DNA from: an uncultured Phascolarctobacterium sp. | GTDB taxonomy: Bacteria > Bacillota > Negativicutes > Acidaminococcales > Acidaminococcaceae | NCBI GenBank assembly: GCA_905207485.1 | Contig: CAJLLL010000049.1 | Coordinates: forward strand, 1 to 14,043 | Length of the DNA: 14,043 bases | Reading direction: 5' to 3' | Shown here: in pieces, positions 7,701 through 12,275 of the stretch | How positions within the stretch are numbered: the first letter of the stretch is position 1 | Layout of the letters: each line of letters starts with the position of its first letter | Notes under the pieces: generated by a model | The model's input: only the letters and a program-made list of their open reading frames with translations | Database searches by the model: none | Told to the model about the DNA's origin: nothing | Made by a program: the position numbers and the translations under genes

Positions 7701-9276
7701 TGATAATAATCTGTACGATGATCAAGATGACAATATAATAGGTAAAATTACCAGTGCAACTAATGAAGGCAATGTTATTGCGGCAAATGCAGATTATGTA
7801 GGCGGTATTGTTGGGCATAATACAGTTAATGGTGTTCTTGATGGCATGGGCAACAGCAATGAAGGCACGGTTATTGGTGGTTCTTATGTTGGCGGTGTAA
7901 TCGGTAAAAATGATGCAGCTATTGGTAGTGATAGCGATGATACCGTTGGTATTACTAATGAAGGCAAAGTTATTGCAACGCAAGGCGGAGCAGGAGGTTT
8001 AATTGGCGAAAACAATGCTGATATTACCAATGTTATTATGACAAACCGTGGCGAAGTGCATGGCAACAATAAAAATGGCGATAATGGTGGTACCGGCGGC
8101 TTGATTGGTGTTAACAGCGGTAATATCAAATATTCCAGCCTTATCAATGAAGCTACTGGCATTGTAACAGGTACTAATAATGTTGGCGGCTTAATTGGTA
8201 AAAATACCGGAACTATTACCGGCGGACGCGACGCTGCTGATAGCTACTACAAATATCAGATTTATAATAATGGTGTTATAAATGTTGGTACTTATACAGA
8301 TGCTAATAACGATGGTGAATATGAGTTTGTTGCGGGGACTGGCTCTAACATCGGCGGTCTTATTGGCAGCAATGAAGCAAACGGCAGCTTAACCGCAGGA
8401 TACAACACCGGTGCAATCAACGCAGCAGGTAGTGAAAATGTCGGCGGTATTGCAGGCAGCAACAGCGGCACAATTGACCAGGTATTTAATACTGTTATGG
8501 TTAATCCGTCTGATACTAATCAAAAAGCCGGAATTAATGGTGGCACTAACGTTGGCGGTTTGATTGGCAATAACAGCGGCATCATCAGCAATGCCTATAA
8601 TACAACTGAGGTTAAGGGTGCGGCAGTTTCGACCGGTAACCTCGTTGGTACAAATAGTGGAACAGTACAATATGTTTACGGCGTTGCTGAAAAATTAATT
8701 GGTAATGGGGACGATGCTGTTAACGGATATGTAATTGATGATTCTGACAAATGGCTGCAAGAAGGTACTTACGAAGGCTTTATCTTTGGTAAAGATGGCT
8801 GGAAGATTTATAACGGTTCAACCTTGCCGATGCTGAGCGTATTTTTAACCAAAGTAACGGTTGTTGACCAGGATAAAGTAAATCAGTATTTCAGCTATAA
8901 ACATTATGGGCAGTTGCAGCAGATTACTGCTGAAGATATCAAGGCATTAATTGACATGGGGGCAATTTATGCGCCGGACGGCTTTAGTGCATTTGAAAAT
9001 GCTAACGGTTTAATCAGCGGTGTAGACGGTGATTTAAATGCTTATGATAATTGGTTGTATTCCGGGCAGATAGCAGGCAGTAATATTGGCGGTGTTTTTA
9101 ACCCTAATAACCTTGGTTACGATGTTAGCCTTGTATATTCTCCGTTTGAAGGCGATAACGATTGGCCGCATAACCGTTGGGATTATCTCTTTAATGATGC
9201 TCCGTTTGACCGCAACCGCGATTTCCGTGAACGCAAAGCAGAAGTAAACTTTGTGGACGGCGGCATGGAGATTTAA
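1774..9276 (+). CDS. giant TpsA exoprotein (haemagglutinin-like adhesin) with two GLUG-repeat arrays
   Basis: A 2500-residue secreted protein, very likely the substrate of the transporter directly upstream. The GTG start is chosen because GGAGGG sits 7 bases before it and it gives a clean signal peptide (basic KHKNLKRN, hydrophobic core, cleavage after about A29/A30). Residues about 31-265 are the TPS domain: NAVIKWNDFSVGGNATVNF, then IFIVNTAGVQIGPSAQINV near residue 126, a variant of the classic NPNGI...G..A.INVGG signature. Residues 269-1100 are GLUG array 1, 1101-1540 a haemagglutinin-like region with a helical insert, 1541-2358 GLUG array 2, and 2359-2500 a tail rich in D, N, W, Y and F ending VNFVDGGMEI. 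Such repeats fold as a right-handed beta-helix fibre on the cell surface. On reading I saw no cysteine beyond the signal peptide. Adhesion or contact function is inferred; no catalytic or toxin domain is recognised. Confidence 0.93.
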   Translation: MSKHKNLKRNLLICLLAGSAVMYPLPLHAATSVIANNTLPSGGQFVHGEGNIASSGLEMNITQNGQNAVIKWNDFSVGGNATVNFDYTGKDNFNTLNYVNSGKVSQIYGTINAQHEGYNGNIFIVNTAGVQIGPSAQINVGSLHVSSNTLDDNALKNFYDNAHEDKFALGGTGNADAALMSLGNINANKVTFEGDGRIVIDSERIKDVDGDALNTNFKIHTNDADNVIIGYEAYNAGSKKGTYEGKQKTFASNVYVNGTLDTNVKGYMWVEDVEQLQAINTNLTGNYALRNSIDATSTEATGKEFSSLGIDPNGNIDNGGKGFTGKFDGIDYNIFGLNINETNNNNVGLFGYTDGATINNVTLVGGSITGGNNVGAVVGNANNTILNNVVNSAAVNGNSNVGGIVGTAENSTIKDAINTGSISGSGDNIGGLIGNLQDSKFIEVTDKSKKIEKGLIGNSYNLGNVSGAGHNVGGLVGYAVNSTIGDGTNLVYNRLDVTGAYNVGGIVGNMEGTTVQNAENSGTVTATGYTNGEYTYHTAEEDKKELPNDAELDSGIASVVVNVANVGGIAGTSSKGSSIENVTNSGDVSSNKKTDNDYYDAGNVGGIVGSAVDTNIKNATNRENEVRGAHNVGGVAGYFGNSNDADSEPDYTITTGINDGGDIMATGARYNSDFVKEKIRLGTRGSEATIIGNMGGIVGYLDGDNVYVTGSGNRGTVHSLDITGDTVSQASQVSNTGGIVGKIDRDKTKTLADLQKEDSQIKAAVSDSYNTGDIRGYMGVGGVVGMMYNGEVASSYNTGTINTTRRAQDANNPELYPSVNMGGVVGDTTEETDAYAIIYDVYNKGQIGDETYNYYARHVGGVVGRLSGTVEKSYNMGAIYNGYNVVGGIAGWFFKGKISNSFNTGNITVINNDTTISSQVGGIAGGVGMYSQEGDSLIENVYNLGTLRSFQGDTSQKHNALGGIVGYIHGNGSGKLIVRNVYTTGNLYAQEDGKSTVVGVGSIYGQNDAKNRLTIENAYYIKPQDELGFTVLSKDNNQANKTIEFEKKDKIEEYQYKDDNDTLYSLTFTTQSGGDVVGNTDNNWRIYNGSTPILNAFLPNAEDYFSGKTGAENPMNGIESIQYGTAYDPLLTIINAANGTNELKYDWEKLGINNAAGIAVYGAGLTLNDFKAYGATGYFGGIIYADNSLKLDGGKNDVGLGSTSQIYGSDVTIDTTGNITIYGDVTATGNNGKSDINISSENGDINVYGTLTSAAKDEQTDILGIKDSSLDKVNLGNISDEYDEVTNMGERYSHTTTAQGTGDITITANGTTDEDGNLVNGGNVNLYFGNQEQGLITTGGDLTVTGMGDVYVDSDLDIGGNMTLTSTGKDSEVLLTLTNIGKVQADRFTDIVEKALNGKDLKANRDDLIQAIVADVEAAYPGLKFGSVEAGYIVDALQNYAGDKNNKVQAFEKLNNEIAVEYMHDFMHSFDNNTSNKINLNAASGNAKLTVDMWDYDNHEFDFKKYDTKFYGTETEHNFVNELNNLNVYINNKKTDPSKTVYVEVSNGDQLKGIQEAAKGNSDILGYNFALKGDINASHIEDYVAIGTGSDTGFTGTFDGRGNRIIGLNVSATDSVNNNTNAGIFSTVGTDGVVKDVNIYSGNFTGTDKAGAVAGVNNGRIEGVKTFGNTVKSNGNAGGIVGVNTSGEFSKVDNTTGSTNGGKLTEGIYDVESTGSVIAGSNTAIAGGLVGTNDGALGNSFSDSAVTVQTGVSLDANAGLGGVVGVNNGDVQIVDSLGVTNGGDTNSSDIGGIIGINNGNMYSGYNESIVSGSDNVGGIIGTNSSTVENVVNATSVTSDAADSENVGGLVGVNKGAVTNGRNNGTITGINNVGGLVGNNASADSTLTNLVNDSSAEIVGENYVGGIAGSNAGIITAQNQDNLINRGSITGQNYVGGVAGENIGTIEYVKNDVSLNVKDPNKNASYFGGVAGVNGRVDNNLYDDQDDNIIGKITSATNEGNVIAANADYVGGIVGHNTVNGVLDGMGNSNEGTVIGGSYVGGVIGKNDAAIGSDSDDTVGITNEGKVIATQGGAGGLIGENNADITNVIMTNRGEVHGNNKNGDNGGTGGLIGVNSGNIKYSSLINEATGIVTGTNNVGGLIGKNTGTITGGRDAADSYYKYQIYNNGVINVGTYTDANNDGEYEFVAGTGSNIGGLIGSNEANGSLTAGYNTGAINAAGSENVGGIAGSNSGTIDQVFNTVMVNPSDTNQKAGINGGTNVGGLIGNNSGIISNAYNTTEVKGAAVSTGNLVGTNSGTVQYVYGVAEKLIGNGDDAVNGYVIDDSDKWLQEGTYEGFIFGKDGWKIYNGSTLPMLSVFLTKVTVVDQDKVNQYFSYKHYGQLQQITAEDIKALIDMGAIYAPDGFSAFENANGLISGVDGDLNAYDNWLYSGQIAGSNIGGVFNPNNLGYDVSLVYSPFEGDNDWPHNRWDYLFNDAPFDRNRDFRERKAEVNFVDGGMEI
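2578..5073 (+). repeat. GLUG repeat array 1 within the exoprotein (protein-level repeat)
   Basis: The array opens with an entry module of the kind seen before GLUG arrays: VEDVEQLQAINTNLTGNYAL, then GFTGKFDGIDYNIFGLNI and NVGLFGYTDGATINNVTL. About 17 degenerate units follow, built on NVGGIVG..........N.G.V.G, by eye count. Spacing between VGGIVG cores is irregular because several units carry long loops. The array closes with WRIYNGSTPILNAFLPN at residues 1084-1100, which probably caps the helix. The repeats are conserved at the protein level and much less at the DNA level. Confidence 0.85.
5926..6195 (+). other. alpha-helical insert in the exoprotein's central region
   Basis: Residues about 1385-1474 break the beta-strand pattern. 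They carry charged, amphipathic stretches such as ADRFTDIVEKALNGKD, ANRDDLIQAIVADVEAAYPG and VQAFEKLNNEIAVEYMHDFM, which read as several alpha-helices. The flanks are glycine- and threonine-rich beta-type sequence (GGNMTLTSTGKDSEVLLTLT before, INLNAASGNAKLTVDMWD after). The DNA here is distinctly AT-rich (25-30 percent GC in lines I counted). No known domain is recognised. Confidence 0.6.
6394..8847 (+). repeat. GLUG repeat array 2 within the exoprotein (protein-level repeat)
   Basis: A second, independent array starts with its own entry module (VYVEVSNGDQLKGIQEAAKG, then GFTGTFDGRGNRIIGLNV) equivalent to that of array 1. About 20 units follow by eye count, more regular than in array 1, with cores such as DNVGGIIG, ENVGGLVG, NNVGGLVG, NYVGGIAG and TNVGGLIG, usually followed by N.G.I or N.G.V. 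The array closes with WKIYNGSTLPMLSVFL at residues 2343-2358, the counterpart of the array 1 cap. Confidence 0.85.
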
Positions 9277-9306
9277 GCAGTATAAGTTTTACAACTTAAT
9301 AATTGC

Positions 9307-9327
9307 GTCAGCCTGAATTTGGCTGGC
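9307..9327. other. small hairpin after the exoprotein gene
   Basis: GTCAGCC (9307-9313) pairs with GGCTGGC (9321-9327), with one G-T pair and a 7-base loop. It is not followed by a T-run on the plus strand. It may assist the stronger terminator just downstream or stabilise the 3' end of the transcript. Confidence 0.35.
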
Positions 9328-9338
9328 AAACCAAAACA

Positions 9339-9368
9339 AAACGCCTGCGGAATTTTCCGCAGGCGTTT
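9339..9368. terminator. bidirectional Rho-independent terminator
   Basis: A perfect 14-bp inverted repeat, AAACGCCTGCGGAA (9339-9352) against TTCCGCAGGCGTTT (9355-9368), lies between the convergent ends of the exoprotein gene and the small minus-strand gene. Reading leftward, the stem is followed by TTTTGTTTTGG, a good U-tract for the corA transcript. Reading rightward, the A/T base of the stem and TTTGTTCG give a weaker U-tract for the exoprotein transcript. Confidence 0.88.
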
Positions 9369-9429
9369 GTTCGTTGTGATATTACAATTTGTCATTAAGA
9401 AACTTTAAGATAAAACATTGCAGGCATTC

Positions 9430-9663
9430 TTACCATGCCCTTGTACCCATTTCCGGATGTCTGCCGGGTGACAGGTGCAGGCGTTTGGCAAGTTCTACTG
9501 CTTCTTCAAGCGGCATATCGCCGATGCGCTCGCCTTTGCGTTCAAATACGCAGTGAGGGTTGTCGCTGCCTACTTCGCCGCCGGGCAGGTAAATGTATTC
9601 ATCGTTATCGTTATCGGCAAGGATGAGCCCTGCCAAAAGTTCTTCTGCTAAAATTTTACTCAT
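9430..9663 (-). CDS. small protein of unknown function, downstream of corA
   Basis: A 77-residue soluble acidic protein that I do not recognise. No signal peptide or membrane segment is visible. Visible features are a short hydrophobic helix near the N-terminus (LAEELLAGLIL), an acidic cluster DNDNDEYIY, a single cysteine (DNPHCVF), and an amphipathic helix PLEEAVELAKRLHL. It starts 8 bases after the corA stop codon, and its ribosome site AAGGTGA (9667-9673, read on the minus strand) overlaps that stop, so the two genes are probably translated from one message. The reading frame looks genuine because of this coupling and because a terminator follows. The position suggests, but does not show, a link with divalent cation transport. 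Confidence 0.72.
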   Translation of the reverse strand: MSKILAEELLAGLILADNDNDEYIYLPGGEVGSDNPHCVFERKGERIGDMPLEEAVELAKRLHLSPGRHPEMGTRAW

Positions 9664-9671
9664 GGTTCACC

Positions 9672-10622
9672 TTAAAACATACGGCGTTTCCAGAACAGGT
9701 AGCCTATAAATGCCGCCAGTACCAGCGAGCCGCCGCCGATAATTAAAAAGCCGTACTGGCTTTCTGCCAGCGGCACAGGCACGTTCATGCCCCATAAGCC
9801 GCCGATGGTTGTGGGTATGGCCAGTATAATCGTTACGGATGCCAAAAATTTCATTACAAGGTTAAGGTTGTTGCTGATGATGGAGGCGAACACTTCCATC
9901 ATGCTGTTTAAAATGTGGCTGTACATTTCAACCATTTCGATAGCCTGTTTGTATTCGATAATAACGTCTTCCAGTAAATCTTCGTCTTCCTCATAAAGTT
10001 TAATGAGGTGCGCGCTCTGGTTGGTCGAACGCAGGCGCAGCAGTTTTTCGGTTACAATATAGTTGCTGCGCAGGGATGTTGTGAAGTAAGTTAATGATTT
10101 CTGCAAATCAAGCATGTTGAACAGTTCGTTATTTTCCATGGATTTGCGCAGATGCTGCTCTAATTCATCCGTGCGTTTGATAATGATGCGGATATATTTA
10201 AGGTACAGGGTTGCGGATTTATAAAGTATCTGGAACAGAAAGCGCGTCTTTTTAAAGGTGCTGAACATTTTATAATTATAGGAAGAGAAATCAGCAATAA
10301 CGGCGTTGGGTTCCAGGCAGACGGTTACAATATAATCTGCTGATACGATAATGCCCAAAGGCAGGGTATCGTAATCTTTGTTGCTGCGCAGCACAGGAAT
10401 GTCGATAAGGGTGAGTATCTGGTCATCTTCGGTTTCGATACGTGATTTTTCCTCATCGTCAAGTGCGGCGCTGAGAAAATCCATTTGGATGCCTGTTGCT
10501 TCGGCAATTTCGTTCAGTTCTTCCGGCGAGGGACTGACGATATCAATCCAGCAGCCTTTTTCAAGGCTGTCCAGCTCCAGTTCGTCGATGCCGTTTGCAG
10601 TGCTTTTCATTATTCTGTACAT
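9672..10622 (-). CDS. corA: CorA-family magnesium/divalent cation transporter
   Basis: A 316-residue inner-membrane channel of the CorA (2-TM-GxN) superfamily, which mediates Mg2+ and sometimes Co2+ or Ni2+ influx as a homopentamer. The N-terminal about 245 residues are a cytoplasmic domain with long charged helices (for example YLKYIRIIIKRTDELEQHLR and LIKLYEEDEDLLEDVIIEYK), the stalk of the funnel. Two C-terminal membrane helices follow: FLASVTIILAIPTTIGGLWG, which leads into the signature GMN, and FLIIGGGSLVLAAFIGYLFW, ending in the basic tail KRRMF. I chose the ATG at 10622 (MYRIMK) over an in-frame ATG 13 codons upstream because AGGGAGGG (10630-10637) lies 7 bases before it. Ion specificity cannot be read from the sequence. 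A small gene follows immediately. Confidence 0.93.
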   Translation of the reverse strand: MYRIMKSTANGIDELELDSLEKGCWIDIVSPSPEELNEIAEATGIQMDFLSAALDDEEKSRIETEDDQILTLIDIPVLRSNKDYDTLPLGIIVSADYIVTVCLEPNAVIADFSSYNYKMFSTFKKTRFLFQILYKSATLYLKYIRIIIKRTDELEQHLRKSMENNELFNMLDLQKSLTYFTTSLRSNYIVTEKLLRLRSTNQSAHLIKLYEEDEDLLEDVIIEYKQAIEMVEMYSHILNSMMEVFASIISNNLNLVMKFLASVTIILAIPTTIGGLWGMNVPVPLAESQYGFLIIGGGSLVLAAFIGYLFWKRRMF

Positions 10623-10661
10623 TGGCAGTCCCTCCCTTCTGTTTAGGTAAACACTTTGCAA

Positions 10662-10690
10662 CTTATAATTTATTCGGCAAAAAAAAGCAA
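10662..10690 (-). promoter_or_regulatory. candidate sigma-70-type promoter for corA
   Basis: Read on the minus strand, TTGCTT (10685-10690) is followed by a 17-base spacer and TATAAG (10662-10667). This would start transcription about 33 bases before the corA ATG. The -35 match is moderate (TTG only). No magnesium riboswitch could fit in so short a leader. Confidence 0.45.
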
Positions 10691-10714
10691 AATCCTTGTT
10701 GAAGGTGCTGGTTA

Positions 10715-10728
10715 GTAAAATTTTTTAC
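10715..10728. promoter_or_regulatory. AT-rich inverted repeat in the divergent intergenic region
   Basis: GTAAAA and TTTTAC form a perfect 6-bp inverted repeat with a 2-base centre. It lies roughly 55 bases upstream of the -10 element of the symporter operon and upstream of the candidate corA -35 element. It could be an operator for a dimeric regulator; in an AT-rich region it could also be chance. Confidence 0.25.
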
Positions 10729-10780
10729 ATATTTTTTATTTTTATCAGCAGATGTTTTACTTTTCTTTAATACAAATTGT

Positions 10781-10789
10781 TGGTATAAT
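10781..10789 (+). promoter_or_regulatory. extended -10 promoter of the symporter-hutP-sda operon
   Basis: TGGTATAAT is a perfect extended -10 element (TGn plus TATAAT). The -35 region is weak (TTTCTT at 10762-10767, 16-base spacer), as is common when TGn is present. The expected start site is near 10796, giving a leader of about 68 bases that begins just before the UAG-rich stretch. Confidence 0.7.
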
Positions 10790-10800
10790 ATAAATAATTT

Positions 10801-10862
10801 TAGGGCAGGAGGGTAGTTTTGTAGTTTAGAGCGGATTTTTTTGTAGAAAGGTAGTGCAGAAG
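10801..10862 (+). promoter_or_regulatory. putative HutP-binding leader: two clusters of three NAG triplets
   Basis: Cluster 1 is CAG (10806), UAG (10814), UAG (10822); cluster 2 is UAG (10844), UAG (10852), AAG (10860). Within each, triplets are separated by exactly 5 bases. Extra triplets are UAG at 10801 and 10827 and CAG at 10857. The predicted 5' UTR contains only three C residues, so it should be largely unpaired, as expected for an RNA read by a triplet-binding protein. Bacillus subtilis HutP binds two sites of three NAG (mostly UAG) triplets, with about 4-base spacers; the 5-base spacing here differs. A U7 run lies between the clusters (10836-10842) but no GC-rich hairpin precedes it. 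A HutP homologue is the second gene of the operon. The functional assignment is inference. Confidence 0.6.
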
Positions 10863-10863
10863 G

Positions 10864-12273
10864 ATGAACATACAGTTAATTATTGTTGTTTTGTATATTG
10901 CGATGCTGTTCGCAATAAGTTTTTACGTTAAAAGCAGGGCAGATAAAGGCTCTGCGGAGTATTTGTTTGCCGGGCGCAAACTGGGGCCTGTGCTTATTGC
11001 CGTTAACATTACGGGGCTTGCTGTTGGTGCGGCTTCTACCGTAGGCGTTGCGGAAAACGCTTACAAGGTTGGCATGGCGGCAGGCTGGTACAACGCTGCG
11101 TGGAGCGCCGGCGCTATTATTATGGGTCTTGTTGCTGCAGGCAAGCTGCGTGCAATGAAGGTTTCCACCATTCCGGAATTTTTTGAAAAATATTATGATA
11201 CCAAAGGCCGTGTTATCAGCGCGGTTGGGCTTGTAATTATCATGTCCGTTATTACGGCGCTGCAATATCTTGCGGGCGGCGCTATTTTGGCATCGCTGCT
11301 GCCGGAATATTTTGATTTTCACGGCGGCATGATTGTAAGCGCAGTTGTGTTTATCGGCATTACGCTGATTGGCGGTTTATGGTCGAGCGGTTTAAGCAAT
11401 ATTGTCAGCGTTGTTTTAATTTATGTTGGCATTTTATATTCGTGCGTTGCGGCGGTGAGCCATAACGGCGGCATGGATAACATTGCTGCGCAGCTTCCAA
11501 CCGGGCTTGACTGGTTTGACCCGTTTGCCGGGATTCCGCTGGCAGTAATTATCGGCTGGTTTATTGTTATGATTACGCAGGCCATTACGGCGCAGGGCCC
11601 TGTGCAGATTGCCTGCGGCGCGCGCGATGCCAAAACTGCGCGCAACGGTTTTATTCTGGGCGGCCTGTTAATTTTTCCGGTTGGCTTTTTGTGCGCTCTT
11701 TTGGGCATTATCGGCAAAGTGCAGTTCCCGGAAATATCGGCAACTTTGGCGCTGCCGAAGGTTGTTATGGCGCTTGACCCTATTGCCAGCGGCACAACGC
11801 TTGCTGCTTTGTGGGCGGCCGATGTATCTACTGCCTGCACGATTTTGCTGGGCGCAGGCACACTGTTCAGCCAGGATATTTATAAACGCTTTATTAATCC
11901 GTCCGTTTCGGATGACCGTTTTGTTAAAGTTAACCGCCTGACGATTTTGGCGGTGGGCATTATTACGTTGTGGTTTGCGTTTAATGCTGCAGGCATTTTA
12001 AAAACAATGGTGGCAGGGCTTTCGATGACGACGGCACTGACCTGCGTATTTTTGTTTACGGTATTTGCACCGGGGCTGTGCCGCCGCAGCAGTGCGTTTT
12101 GGACTACTCTTGCAGGGCTGTTGGGGCTTGTTGTATGGGAGTTTGTGCCGGCACTACATGTTCTGCAGCATGTAATTTACTTTGAATGGCTGCTGTGCAT
12201 AGCAGTATTCCTGATTGTGGCAGTTGTTGATAAAACACCTATTAAACAGCCGGAAATGGTTGAGGAGGACTGA
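10864..12273 (+). CDS. sodium:solute symporter (SSS family), probable amino acid importer
   Basis: A 469-residue inner-membrane transporter of the SSS family (PutP/PanF relatives, LeuT-like fold), which couples uptake of a small organic solute to Na+. About 13 membrane helices can be read, from LIIVVLYIAMLFAISFYV at the N-terminus to WLLCIAVFLIVAVV near the C-terminus. The family region ADVSTACTILLGAGTLFSQD followed by IYKRF is present and includes the Ser/Thr pair typical of the Na+ site. An in-frame TAG at 10852 rules out any earlier start. The ribosome site is unusual: AGAAGG directly abuts the ATG and GAAAGG (10846-10851) is 12 bases away, within the UAG-rich leader. The gene ends 2 bases before hutP. 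Co-location with serine dehydratase suggests L-serine as substrate, but this is inference; proline, pantothenate and other SSS substrates cannot be excluded from sequence. Confidence 0.93.
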   Translation: MNIQLIIVVLYIAMLFAISFYVKSRADKGSAEYLFAGRKLGPVLIAVNITGLAVGAASTVGVAENAYKVGMAAGWYNAAWSAGAIIMGLVAAGKLRAMKVSTIPEFFEKYYDTKGRVISAVGLVIIMSVITALQYLAGGAILASLLPEYFDFHGGMIVSAVVFIGITLIGGLWSSGLSNIVSVVLIYVGILYSCVAAVSHNGGMDNIAAQLPTGLDWFDPFAGIPLAVIIGWFIVMITQAITAQGPVQIACGARDAKTARNGFILGGLLIFPVGFLCALLGIIGKVQFPEISATLALPKVVMALDPIASGTTLAALWAADVSTACTILLGAGTLFSQDIYKRFINPSVSDDRFVKVNRLTILAVGIITLWFAFNAAGILKTMVAGLSMTTALTCVFLFTVFAPGLCRRSSAFWTTLAGLLGLVVWEFVPALHVLQHVIYFEWLLCIAVFLIVAVVDKTPIKQPEMVEED

Positions 12274-12275
12274 TT

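Noticed and set aside
6690..8162. Several minus-strand open frames with proline/leucine-rich repeats such as PTKPPTLL within the exoprotein
   Set aside because: They are the reverse complement of the GLUG glycine/valine codons, so the repetition is a shadow of the real repeat array.
2578..8847. CRISPR array or tandem DNA repeat
   Set aside because: The repetition is at the protein level with variable unit length and no conserved direct DNA repeat or uniform spacers.
9672..10661. Longer corA start at 10661 giving 13 extra residues
   Set aside because: The strong AGGGAGGG ribosome site lies 7 bases before the ATG at 10622 and inside the longer frame, and the extra residues do not resemble the CorA N-terminus.
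10801..10816. G-quadruplex in the G-rich leader start
   Set aside because: Only two GGG runs and one GG run occur in the stretch, not four tracts of sufficient length.
10796..10863. T-box or metabolite riboswitch controlling the serine operon
   Set aside because: The leader is about 68 bases, almost lacks C, and has no specifier stem, antiterminator bulge or terminator hairpin; it is too short and unstructured.
10876..11322. A 148-codon minus-strand open frame within the symporter gene
   Set aside because: It lies antisense to the N-terminal membrane helices of the symporter and is rich in R, N and H without any recognisable domain; no ribosome site is seen.
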